From contig JBNKVX010000001.1 in assembly GCA_050299435.1 (NCBI GenBank), positions 1 through 64,000 of the forward strand: DNA of 64,000 nt. Direction: 5' to 3'. The DNA comes from 1162T-S-0a-05 sp050299435 (GTDB lineage: Bacteria; Pseudomonadota; Gammaproteobacteria; Pseudomonadales; Cellvibrionaceae). Below, in pieces: positions 1-6,359 of this stretch. How positions within the stretch are numbered: position 1 is the stretch's first letter; each line of letters starts with the position of its first letter. The translations under genes and the position numbers were made by a program. The notes beneath the pieces are model-generated. The model was not told the origin of the DNA. It saw only the letters and a program-made list of their open reading frames with translations, and ran no database searches.

Positions 1-138
1 CCTTTGATATGCCCATTTAATGAAGCGGCGATGGCCAGGCCCATCATTCGTGAAAGTCTTGTTTACATGTGGCTTTCCAGTGGTTCTTCGTTGACACACG
101 AGATTAATTGAGTCTACGTCTACACCGATATAATGCAC
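1..138 (-). CDS. IS110/IS1111-family transposase, N-terminal fragment (runs off window)
   Basis: Reading right to left, an open frame begins with GTG at 138 and continues off the left edge (46 codons visible). A strong ribosome binding site, AGGAGGG on the minus strand, lies at 146-152, 7 bases before the GTG. The peptide starts VHYIGVDVDSINLV, the usual IS110 opening in which the Asp of 'GVD' is the first acidic residue of the DEDD catalytic set. It continues with a TTGKPHVNK turn and a GHRRFIKW segment, as in family members. The rest of the protein lies outside the window, so completeness is unknown. A known subgroup, IS1111-attC, inserts specifically into integron attC sites, which fits the cassette array immediately to the right. 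The IS110 assignment is fairly sure; membership of the attC-targeting subgroup is inference. Confidence 0.72.
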   Translation of the reverse strand, partial: MHYIGVDVDSINLVCQRRTTGKPHVNKTFTNDGPGHRRFIKWAYQR

Positions 139-428
139 TTGAATACCCTCCTGTTTACATTTAACTTAGGGCACTGGGTTCCCTGATCTTGAATATGATC
201 TATACGCCTTGTGATGCGAGTTCAGCGACTCAGGATGCTCCGGGATATTGATCAAGAAGACGGGGAGCCCTTCTAACGCACAAGATCGATGTCTTCAGGC
301 ATCAGCGGCTTCCCCAGTGCTTGATCTATTAAACATTAATAAAATGTATGTGTAATCAAGCTGAGAATTAAGATACAAGGCATTTTGGAGGACATAGCAT
401 TAATCTAAGAAAGCCATATTTGGCAACT
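139..428. other. Non-coding stretch: probable IS110/IS1111 end and start of a cassette
   Basis: No convincing ORF is seen on either strand. The left part (to roughly 300-340) is probably the non-coding region between the transposase start and the element terminus. IS1111-type elements have long untranslated ends and only subterminal inverted repeats. I could not place the exact terminus or a matching half attC. The right part is AT-rich and leads into the first cassette gene. Confidence 0.4.
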
Positions 429-779
429 ATGTGTGCTTTAATTATCCATCAAATTGATGCGGCATACTGGAAGGAATTGGAAATGTTTCATATTCCCGGA
501 GGGCACCAAGTAAACCTTATATTCAACATAATCGTTATCCCAATAGTTTTGCTCGGCTATAAAAATGTCGTTCAATCTAAAACTTCAGCTAAAGGTTTTG
601 CATTTCTATGCTCCGGTTTAGGATTTCTAACTTTCGCTATACATGCCGTATTTTACATACTGGGGTTCCAACAATTTCGCTTACCACTTTCGGCGCTTGT
701 AATATTAGCTTGTTTTCTATTTTCAATTTGGTTGAGTGTGCAGGCATTTAAATATGAGGCACCAAGGAGCAATGCCTAA
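429..779 (+). CDS. DUF6713-like small membrane protein (integron cassette gene)
   Basis: A protein of about 116 residues of unknown function. An N-terminal segment with HQIDAAYWKELEMFHIPGG is followed by three hydrophobic stretches (roughly residues 28-43, 57-76 and 84-101), so it should be an inner-membrane protein. The 'H-x-IDAAYWKE-x-E-x-F-x-(L/I)PGG' pattern resembles DUF6713 proteins; this is recognition by eye and not certain. I chose ATG 429; a TTG at 420 in the same frame is possible. The stop codon at 777-779 lies inside the inverse core of the following attC, a typical cassette layout with minimal 3' non-coding DNA. Expression probably depends on upstream transcription through the array. 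Confidence 0.6.
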   Translation: MCALIIHQIDAAYWKELEMFHIPGGHQVNLIFNIIVIPIVLLGYKNVVQSKTSAKGFAFLCSGLGFLTFAIHAVFYILGFQQFRLPLSALVILACFLFSIWLSVQAFKYEAPRSNA

Positions 780-859
780 CAAGGCGCAGCAATCGCTCCC
801 GCTGGTCGCTGGGACGACCAAAACGCTACGCTTATTTGGCCGCCCCTGTGCGCGGCGTT
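774..859 (+). repeat. attC site, left part (interrupted by an IS at its core)
   Basis: The inverse core GCCTAAC lies at 774-780, followed by AAGGCGC and a palindromic body (CGCTGGTCGCTGGGACGACC, then ACGCTACGC), ending GCGCGGCGTT at 850-859. In an intact site the core would read GTTAGGT, the reverse complement of an ACCTAAC-type inverse core. Here the sequence switches to IS DNA right after GTT; the missing part (CGTTAGGT) is found at 2608-2615. The central ACGCTACGCT is shared with other attC sites in this array, which indicates a chromosomal integron with related attC sites. Confidence 0.75.
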
Positions 860-2607
860 CAAGCTGTAGAAAAACATAAATAACACGGGTAATTTTGATA
901 AAATGAGTTCTCTTAAGTGAGGACCAACTCATGCCGAACTATAAAAAAACAAACTACCGCCAAAATGCCATGGTCGTCGTTAATTTTGAAGAACAAATTC
1001 AACCTGGCACTTTCGAACATACGCTCCATACCCTTATTGACAACTACATTGATCTCTCCGCGTTTCACGATAATTATAAAAATGATCACGGCGGTCGAAG
1101 TGCCTATCATCCGGCGATTTTGCTGAAAATTATTTTGTTTGCTTATTCCAAAGGCATCACCTCAAGCCGTGAAATTCAATGGCAGTGTGAACACAATATC
1201 GTCTTTAAAGCACTGGCTTGTGATTCTGTCCCGCACTTTACCGGTATAGCCAGCTTTGTCAGCAGTTATCCTGCAGCAATAGAATCTGTGTTCGAGCAGG
1301 TCCTCCTTGTGTGTGATCAACAGGGCCTGATTGGTAATGAACTGTTTGCCATTGATGGATGCAAACTCCCTTCAAACGCTTCCAAAGAACACTCGGGAAC
1401 ATTTACTGAGCTTGAAACAAAGCGTAGTAATATAAAAAGAAAAATTCGGGAATGTATTCAGGAACACCGAACACTTGATGGTCGAAAGCCTGATGAAAAC
1501 CGAAGGAAAAGACAACTCGAAAAACAGGCTGACACCCTGCAAAAGCATTTCGAAAAAATAGACCAGTTCCTAAAGACGGCAGCCCCAAGGATGGGGCAAG
1601 GTAAAAAGCCAACCGAAGTTAAAAGTAATATCACCGATAATGAATCAGCCAAAATGACAACGGGAAAAGGAACAATACAGGGCTACAACGGTGTTGAGAC
1701 AGTCGACAGAAAACACCAGATCCCTGTCGACGCTCAGGCCTTTGGTGAGGGTCAGGAGCAACATACACTGGCACCCGTTGTGGAAAATATCCAGCGTCTG
1801 TACAACCGGACAGGCATGCACAAGGACATAATGCAAAGCGGTGTTATCGTCACGGCGGATACAGGATTTTCCAATGATGCAAACAATCAATGGTTACGCG
1901 AAAAAGGGATTAATGCCTGGATACCGGACCCCCAGTTCAGACAAAGAGACAAGGCATTTAAAAATCAGAAAGAAAAATACGGCAAGCGGCATCAGGGAAA
2001 AACAAAAGGCATTAAGTCAGTAATACCGGCCAGCGAATTTTCATTCAATAGAAAAAACAAAACCTGTCATTGCCCCAGGGGCAACGAGATGTGGCTGCAC
2101 CACGAAAGTCGAAAAGACGGAAAGCACACGCTTATGTTTGAAGGGAAATTAACTGACTGCCGTCAATGCGACATTAAAGAAGACTGCATGCGCAACCCCT
2201 CAGCGGCAGATACACGTGAAGGGCATGGTCGACAGGTGTCAATCACCTGGACAACCAGTAAGAATGCAACACACTGGATGAGGAAAAGAGTAGACAGTCG
2301 CAAAGGAAAAGAGATTTATTCCCACAGGATGTCTGTTGTGGAGCCGGTATTTGCCAATATGTGTTCAAACAAGGGACTCAAACGATTCAGTTTACGGAGC
2401 AAAAGCAAGGTTGAAGGCCAATGGAAGTTGTATTGCATGGTACACAATATTGAAAAGCTGGCTAACTACGGAAAGGTTGCTTGAAAAATTAACCGGGATG
2501 TTTGAAACTTGTGCAGAATGAAAGAGAATTACGGAAATAACTGCATTTAATTATATATTTATAAGGCGGTAGAGATTAACTTTCTTGAATTTGTTTTTCT
2601 ACAACCT
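860..2607 (+). mobile_element. IS1182-family insertion sequence inserted in an attC core
   Basis: About 1.75 kb, carrying one transposase gene. Imperfect terminal inverted repeats: the left end reads AAGCTGTAGAAAAACA (861-876) and the right end, reverse complemented, reads AGGTTGTAGAAAAACA (2592-2607), with 12-13 identical bases at the inner part. CGTT is present on both sides (856-859 and 2608-2611) and could be a 4-bp target duplication; a 3-bp GTT duplication is also possible. Removing the element and one CGTT restores a normal attC ending GGCGTTAGGT. The element looks intact and may be active. Confidence 0.8.
931..2484 (+). CDS. IS1182-family DDE transposase
   Basis: 517 residues, full length for the family. 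The N-terminal part (about residues 15-130) matches the DUF772-type region of IS1182/IS5-like transposases (SAYHPAILLKIILFAYSKG). The DDE-type acidic residues can be read as D142 (FAIDGCKLPSNA), D310 (VTADTGFS) and E471 (VVEPVFANM). A lysine/arginine-rich insertion with coiled-coil character lies at 155-240. A Cys group (C379, C381, C410, C413, C419) may bind zinc, as in many IS1182 transposases. A GAGGACC stretch precedes ATG 931. The frame has no internal stop or frameshift, so the gene looks functional. It cuts and rejoins the ends of the element at 860-2607. Confidence 0.92.
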   Translation: MPNYKKTNYRQNAMVVVNFEEQIQPGTFEHTLHTLIDNYIDLSAFHDNYKNDHGGRSAYHPAILLKIILFAYSKGITSSREIQWQCEHNIVFKALACDSVPHFTGIASFVSSYPAAIESVFEQVLLVCDQQGLIGNELFAIDGCKLPSNASKEHSGTFTELETKRSNIKRKIRECIQEHRTLDGRKPDENRRKRQLEKQADTLQKHFEKIDQFLKTAAPRMGQGKKPTEVKSNITDNESAKMTTGKGTIQGYNGVETVDRKHQIPVDAQAFGEGQEQHTLAPVVENIQRLYNRTGMHKDIMQSGVIVTADTGFSNDANNQWLREKGINAWIPDPQFRQRDKAFKNQKEKYGKRHQGKTKGIKSVIPASEFSFNRKNKTCHCPRGNEMWLHHESRKDGKHTLMFEGKLTDCRQCDIKEDCMRNPSAADTREGHGRQVSITWTTSKNATHWMRKRVDSRKGKEIYSHRMSVVEPVFANMCSNKGLKRFSLRSKSKVEGQWKLYCMVHNIEKLANYGKVA

Positions 2608-2615
2608 CGTTAGGT
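2608..2615 (+). repeat. attC core remnant (CGTTAGGT) right of the IS
   Basis: CGTTAGGT directly abuts the right end of the insertion sequence. It is the core-site half of the attC that begins at 774. It marks the 5' boundary of the next cassette, whose ATG is at 2623. The AGG of the core may also serve as a weak ribosome binding site for that gene. Confidence 0.65.
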
Positions 2616-2622
2616 AAATATC

Positions 2623-3129
2623 ATGGGGCTCATTTATGTAGCTGTAGTTGTTGGAGAGGTAAGCCTTGATAAGGCGAAAGACTTCGACCTTCAGGTTTGC
2701 AGATGTGGCGAGAATGTAATAGCCATCCCTCTGGATCATTCACACCTAAAACACTGGGCATTAAAACTGAAAAAGGAAATATGGAGGGAAAATATATCTC
2801 CCGATTTTCTTCCGTTTTATCTTATTCGAAAGATAACTGTCTCAGGGCGCTATGCAATAATATATAGCGATGCGCATGGCGGAGCTAAGAGCGAGCAGGT
2901 CGTGGTCTTTGAAGGAAATAATATTTTAATGGAGGAGCACTTGGGAGAGGGGGAGTCGGTGTATTTAGATGAGGATAGTCCAATTTCCTCCTCCGATAGT
3001 CCGGTTGCAAAGGCATTCACTTTGTTAGGAACTGAATCTAAGGAAATTCAGAATGAACTTTCAGAATTAGATCTATGGGAATTTTATGAGCCAATCGAAC
3101 ACTATAAAAAATATCAGAAATTTACCTAA
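2623..3129 (+). CDS. Hypothetical protein (integron cassette gene)
   Basis: 168 residues; I do not recognise the family. No signal peptide or membrane segment is convincing, so it is probably cytoplasmic. It is acidic towards the C-terminus, with an EEHLGEGESVYLDEDSP segment at about 108-125, and ends in a Tyr/Lys-rich tail (HYKKYQKFT). The ATG lies 11 bases after an attC core triplet GTT, and the stop TAA (3127-3129) is embedded in the inverse core ACCTAAC of the next attC. The gene is therefore the sole content of one cassette. Its function cannot be deduced from neighbours because cassette genes are independently mobile. Confidence 0.7.
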   Translation: MGLIYVAVVVGEVSLDKAKDFDLQVCRCGENVIAIPLDHSHLKHWALKLKKEIWRENISPDFLPFYLIRKITVSGRYAIIYSDAHGGAKSEQVVVFEGNNILMEEHLGEGESVYLDEDSPISSSDSPVAKAFTLLGTESKEIQNELSELDLWEFYEPIEHYKKYQKFT

Positions 3130-3192
3130 CCCAATGCTCTACCGGAAACCCTCAAGCTTCGCTTTCGGTTTCCGGTAAGCACTGCGTTAGCT
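3124..3192 (+). repeat. attC recombination site
   Basis: The inverse core ACCTAAC at 3124-3130 overlaps the upstream stop codon. A long stem follows (CTACCGGAAACC pairing with GGTTTCCGGTA) and the core GTTAGCT is at 3186-3192. About 69 bp, the second shortest site in this array. The strong arm pairing supports folding of the bottom strand, which is the integrase substrate. Confidence 0.75.
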
Positions 3193-3205
3193 GTAAAAAA
3201 TTAGT

Positions 3206-3571
3206 ATGAACTTCGAACCAATTAATATTAAAGAAAAGCTGTCGAAATTTGATGATCTTTGGTCTCCGCGTGTTATTGCCGAGATGAATGATTATCAATT
3301 TAAACTAGCGAAAGGATCTGGTGAATTTGTATGGCACGATCTTCCAGATACGGATGAAGTCTTCATCGTAATCGAAGGCGAGCTTGATATCGAATTTCGT
3401 GATGGGAAAGTTACATTATCGCCGGGTGAGATGTTCGTAATCCCAAAGGGAGTTGAGCATAAGCCAAATGCAAAAGGTCTTGTTCAGGTAATGCTTGTTG
3501 AGCCAAAAGGTGTGGTCAATACTGGTAGTTCTGATAGTGAGCTTACAGCCGATAATGATATTTGGGTGTAG
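3206..3571 (+). CDS. Cupin-domain protein (integron cassette gene)
   Basis: 121 residues forming one small beta-barrel cupin. Cupin motif 1 appears around residues 44-63 as WHDLPDTDEVFIVIEGELDI; the usual first-motif metal ligands are partly kept (H45, D50/E51, E60). Motif 2 is around 73-90, with a PGEMFVIPKGVEHKP segment containing the conserved Gly, Pro and His. Small cupins of this kind are common in integron arrays, but the substrate cannot be told; some bind metal, others sugars or hydrophobic ligands. The start ATG 3206 is 20 bp after the attC core triplet, and no strong Shine-Dalgarno is visible. Cytoplasmic, no signal peptide. Confidence 0.82.
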   Translation: MNFEPINIKEKLSKFDDLWSPRVIAEMNDYQFKLAKGSGEFVWHDLPDTDEVFIVIEGELDIEFRDGKVTLSPGEMFVIPKGVEHKPNAKGLVQVMLVEPKGVVNTGSSDSELTADNDIWV

Positions 3572-3580
3572 ATACAGCAC

Positions 3581-3708
3581 AGCTAATAATCACATCAAGG
3601 CGCCGTAAGCGGCTGGGTCCTCCACTGCGTTGTTTGTTTTGGTGTTTCACGCTACGCTACACCAAAAATAAACAACTACGTTACGGCCCCTTATGTGGGA
3701 CGTTATGC
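3581..3708 (+). repeat. attC recombination site
   Basis: Inverse-core-like AGCTAAT at 3581-3587, then AATCACAT, pairing with ATGTGGG before the core GTTATGC at 3702-3708. The long centre contains GTTTGTTTTGGTGT paired with ACACCAAAAATAAAC, and the CACGCTACGCT motif shared with the next site. About 128 bp, like the long Vibrio-type repeats. Confidence 0.7.
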
Positions 3709-3731
3709 ATCATATTTAATAGGAGGATGAC

Positions 3732-4097
3732 GTGAATAGATTTAGTGTGATTTTTGTGGGAGTTTTGATTTTGGCATTGGGTGCATGCTCGGAAAGTGGG
3801 AGTGAATCGACTGCTACAAGTACTGCTGGAAAAGGTCGATCTTTTCCAGCTTTACCAACATCCACGAGTGAAAGCGCTACCTTAGAAGGTCGTATGCGCT
3901 TCTGGATGTACGAGGGTGATGGAGGTTGTTTTGGTACAATCACAGACGGAACGAAAGACCTAGAGCTATGGGTAGATGTAGACACATGTGGCGACAAGGA
4001 TTACGCAGAAAACGCCCCAGCAACGGTTACAGTTACTTTTAATCCCGAAAACCAATATGGGTCGGGAAAGATGTACACCATTGTAAGTTTCGACTAA
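3732..4097 (+). CDS. Small lipoprotein of unknown function (integron cassette gene)
   Basis: 121 residues starting at GTG 3732, chosen because AGGAGG lies 5 bases before it (3721-3726). The N-terminus is a lipoprotein signal: hydrophobic residues 6-17 end in LALGAC, with Cys19 as the lipidation site. A Ser/Thr-rich linker follows (about 20-40), then a compact domain of about 75 residues (SATLEGRMRFWMYEGDGGC) with Cys at about 66 and 84 that may form a disulfide. The 'GCFGTITDG' and 'VTVTFNPENQYGSGKMYTI' stretches suggest a small beta-barrel such as an OB fold; that is inference. Predicted membrane-anchored, facing the periplasm. Confidence 0.72.
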   Translation: MNRFSVIFVGVLILALGACSESGSESTATSTAGKGRSFPALPTSTSESATLEGRMRFWMYEGDGGCFGTITDGTKDLELWVDVDTCGDKDYAENAPATVTVTFNPENQYGSGKMYTIVSFD

Positions 4098-4104
4098 TTA
4101 AAAA

Positions 4105-4214
4105 TGCATAATAGGTTCAACCTGACTTTCGCTGCGTCGTTTGATATTTGGGCTTCACGCTACGCTGGCACAAAATCAACAACTCCACTGTGGCAGGTTA
4201 ACTTGGCGTTATGA
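4105..4214 (+). repeat. attC recombination site
   Basis: Inverse core GCATAAT at 4105-4111 and core GTTATGA at 4208-4214 are near reverse complements. Inside, GGTTCAACCTGAC near the left pairs with TGGCAGGTTAACTTGG on the right. The central segment GCTTCACGCTACGCTGG is almost the same as in the preceding attC (3581-3708), so these sites are related repeats. Confidence 0.75.
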
Positions 4215-4284
4215 GTCAATCCATGAACTGCTAATTGCCTAAACAGATGTACAAACACTACATAAAATTACAAAGCACAAAATT

Positions 4285-5019
4285 ATGATAAGTATTTTGA
4301 ACAAATTTAGGAAACGAGAGATCAGCGGCAAATACCTGAAATATGCTGCAGGCGAGATCGTTCTGATAGTTACTGGTATTTTGATTGCCATAAACCTTAA
4401 CAACTGGGCAGAACAACGAAAGAATTCTCGTTATGAATTGCTAATTCTCGCCGAAATACATCAATCCATGAAATCCGATCATTCCCGGATCCATAAATAT
4501 TTTGTGCCTCGGCAAAAAACAGGGGAAGCTGCATTAACTCAATTAATGGAAGTGACCGGCAAGGGGGTGCCCATTAGTGAGGCTGAATTTATACGTTTGA
4601 TTGGAGAAGTGAAGGGCGGTGATTTCTTATTTTCGTATGATTCAGGGCCGTACGAGTCCTTGAAGAGTAGAGGCCTGGGCAGCATCACCAATAACGATTT
4701 GAGAGCTAAAATTATTGAATTTTACGAATCCTTTCTTCCAAGATTTACGACCTTTATACACGATGGGGACGATTGGCAGTATGAAAAGCTAGATCAGCAG
4801 TTAAATGAATTGATCTCCTATGTGGCCTTACAAGATTCAAATGGTGAATGGAAACTCCATCCTAAATTGGCAGTGGAAACGCCCTTGAATCACCCTGCTT
4901 TTCTTGAATATTTGCACTTACAAGTAGAAAGGTCCTTTAATGACAGGCATCGCCTCACAGAAATAATAGATAATTATGAAAAGCTGATGTCAGAAATTGA
5001 GGCAGAATTGTCAAGATAG
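4285..5019 (+). CDS. DUF6090-family membrane-anchored protein (integron cassette gene)
   Basis: 244 residues. The N-terminus has the DUF6090 signature: a short basic leader, then GKYLKYAAGEIVLIVTGILIAI, a single transmembrane helix at about residues 16-37, followed by NLNNWAEQRK. The remaining 200 residues are predicted soluble and mostly alpha-helical (EIHQSMKSDH..., with 'YESLKSRGLG' and 'LRAKIIEFYES' in the middle). The family is typical of Bacteroidetes, where a 'KTGKYLKYAIGEI' start is common, and its function is unknown. Finding it as a lone cassette in a proteobacterial array suggests lateral gene capture. ATG 4285 opens right after an AT-rich leader with no clear ribosome binding site. 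Confidence 0.8.
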   Translation: MISILNKFRKREISGKYLKYAAGEIVLIVTGILIAINLNNWAEQRKNSRYELLILAEIHQSMKSDHSRIHKYFVPRQKTGEAALTQLMEVTGKGVPISEAEFIRLIGEVKGGDFLFSYDSGPYESLKSRGLGSITNNDLRAKIIEFYESFLPRFTTFIHDGDDWQYEKLDQQLNELISYVALQDSNGEWKLHPKLAVETPLNHPAFLEYLHLQVERSFNDRHRLTEIIDNYEKLMSEIEAELSR

Positions 5020-5044
5020 TCCAATCAGCTTCTGGCTTCATGAC

Positions 5045-5134
5045 GCATTACAAGTATGTTATTTTGCAAGAGGCAAGCCACATGCTGGGACGGCGTCTGC
5101 TTCGCATCAGTCGCCTCATACATAAACGTTAGGG
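5045..5134 (+). repeat. attC recombination site (degenerate inverse core)
   Basis: The core GTTAGGG at 5128-5134 is clear. The matching inverse core is only approximate: GCATTAC at 5045-5051, followed by AAGTATG that pairs with CATACAT just before the core. The central GACGGCGTCTGCTTCGC region is palindromic. The 5' limit is uncertain. Confidence 0.55.
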
Positions 5135-5166
5135 CTCTCAACTCACATTCAGGAATCTTTGATTTT

Positions 5167-5658
5167 ATGAAAACTACGAACGTTGCCTTAGTTGCCGCCT
5201 TAGCTATAACTATCACCATCTTTGAGGTTAATGCCGAGGCTGCACCCGAGCACGAAAGCCTTTACAACACTGTGGCCGCGCTGGATGCGGCGGTGTTCGA
5301 TGCATTCAACCACTGCTCCGAGTCAGGGCAACTTGATAAACACGCCAGTTATTTCGCGGCCGACGTTGAGTTCTACCATGACAATGGCGGGGTCACGTGG
5401 ACTCGTGAGGACATGATCGCGGGCACTCGCAAGAATGTCTGCGGCAAGTTTAGTCGCGAGCTCGTGGAGGGCTCGCTGAAGGTCTATCCAATCAAGGGCT
5501 TTGGCGCCATTGCGCAGGGCTCGCACCGCTTTTGTCAGTTTTCGAGTGGCGTGTGCGAAGGCTTAGCTGACTTCACCATGATCTGGCACGAGCAGAATGG
5601 CAAATGGGAGCTCACCCGGGTGCTCAGTTATGGTCACCGGCCTGCGAGCGAGCCCTAA
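5167..5658 (+). CDS. Secreted NTF2-like / DUF4440-type protein (integron cassette gene)
   Basis: 163 residues from ATG 5167. The longer frame starting at 5056 would read through the attC and is not a real N-terminus. The start MKTTNVALVAALAITITIF forms a signal peptide with cleavage near residue 21-25 (VNAEA). The mature part resembles the SnoaL/NTF2-like (DUF4440, nuclear transport factor 2) cone fold: LYNTVAALDAAVFDAFN helix, YFAADVEFYHDNGGVTW, then the strand pair GAIAQGSHRF and LADFTMIWHEQNGKWELTRV. Three Cys may form disulfides. Base composition is clearly more GC-rich than neighbouring cassettes, which indicates a different donor. The stop codon overlaps the next attC inverse core. Confidence 0.75.
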   Translation: MKTTNVALVAALAITITIFEVNAEAAPEHESLYNTVAALDAAVFDAFNHCSESGQLDKHASYFAADVEFYHDNGGVTWTREDMIAGTRKNVCGKFSRELVEGSLKVYPIKGFGAIAQGSHRFCQFSSGVCEGLADFTMIWHEQNGKWELTRVLSYGHRPASEP

Positions 5659-5769
5659 CAATACGTGCCAGTCGGACAGTTTGCTCCGTGGCTTTTTTTG
5701 TTGTCACTACGCTGTAACACAAAATGCCACTTTTCAAACTACCGCTGCACGGAGTGTTAAACGTTAAGG
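5653..5769 (+). repeat. attC recombination site
   Basis: Inverse core CCCTAAC at 5653-5659 overlaps the stop codon; core GTTAAGG at 5763-5769. Right-hand arm GCTGCACGGAGTG pairs with GCTCCGTGGC in the left half, and a central TTGTTGTCACTACGCTGTAACACAAAA stretch gives the inner imperfect stem. About 117 bp. Confidence 0.75.
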
Positions 5770-5787
5770 TCAAAATATTAAAAAAAC

Positions 5788-6006
5788 ATTGATATTAAAA
5801 TTATTGCTTCTTATATATTCATTGGAGTATGGATTTGTATTCCGGTTGACTTACCTGGAAGCAATACCAATAAATATCAGGTTTCTACTTTTTTAATTTT
5901 GACTGATGATTTACTCTTTTTAAGGTTTGCCATAGTGACTCTAAATAAACTCTACAGTGTGTGCGAGTTAGTCTGGGCGTATGTGGACTATCCGTTATCA
6001 AATAAA
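5788..6006 (+). CDS. Possible small cassette ORF with non-standard ATT start
   Basis: An open frame of 72 codons begins after a TAA at 5779 and ends at TAA 6004-6006, 17 bp before the next gene. It has no ATG, GTG or TTG near its beginning; the first usable codon would be ATT 5788. The translation (KIIASYIFIGVWICIPVDLP at the start, with a second hydrophobic part LLFLRFAIVTL) looks protein-like, with one likely membrane segment. It fills an otherwise empty 250-bp leader between an attC core and the downstream gene. Chance cannot be excluded in such AT-rich DNA. Confidence 0.25.
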
Positions 6007-6022
6007 ATTAAGGTGAACAATT

Positions 6023-6259
6023 TTGAAAACTATAAAGTGTAAAGATCTTGGCGGAGCTTGTGACCAAGAATTCACAGCGGAAACATTCGATGAAATCGCG
6101 GAAATGAGCAAGCAACATGGAATGGAGATGTTTCAGAAGCAAGACGCTGCCCACTTGAAGGCTATGAGTGCCATGCAAGAATTAATGAAGAATCCAGAAG
6201 AGATGCAGAAATGGTTCGAGTCAAAGCAAAGGATGTTTGAGAGTCTTCCCGAAAACTAA
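6023..6259 (+). CDS. DUF1059-like small protein (integron cassette gene)
   Basis: 78 residues, starting at TTG 6023 with AAGGTGA seven bases upstream as ribosome binding site. It begins MKTIKCKDLGGACDQEFTAE, matching small DUF1059-like proteins, whose conserved features are 'C-x-(D/Q)-LGG-x-CD' (C6 and C13 here) and 'A-x-(T/S)-x-(E/D)-E'. The second half is a helical, Met-rich segment (EMSKQHGMEMFQKQDAAH... ELMKNPEEMQKWFESK). The two Cys could bind a metal or form a disulfide. Function is unknown. It sits between two attC sites as the last recognisable small cassette gene of the array. Confidence 0.75.
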   Translation: MKTIKCKDLGGACDQEFTAETFDEIAEMSKQHGMEMFQKQDAAHLKAMSAMQELMKNPEEMQKWFESKQRMFESLPEN

Positions 6260-6281
6260 ATTTGCTTACACGCCATGCAGC

Positions 6282-6332
6282 ACATAACACAAAACGACAC
6301 GCCACAAACTGCCGCTGCACTCAGCGTTGTGT
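6282..6332 (+). repeat. attC recombination site, short; last in the array
   Basis: Inverse core ACATAAC at 6282-6288 and core GTTGTGT at 6326-6332 (one mismatch from the reverse complement). Only about 51 bp, and the inner stem (AAACGACACGCC / GCCGCTGCACTCAGCG) is weak, so it could be decayed. No further attC could be found to the right. Confidence 0.55.
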
Positions 6333-6359
6333 ATAAACAGGAATTACAAAGAGAAAAAA

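Noticed and set aside
5056..5166. Longer N-terminus for the NTF2-like cassette gene
   Set aside because: It would translate through the attC site; the signal peptide begins at ATG 5167.
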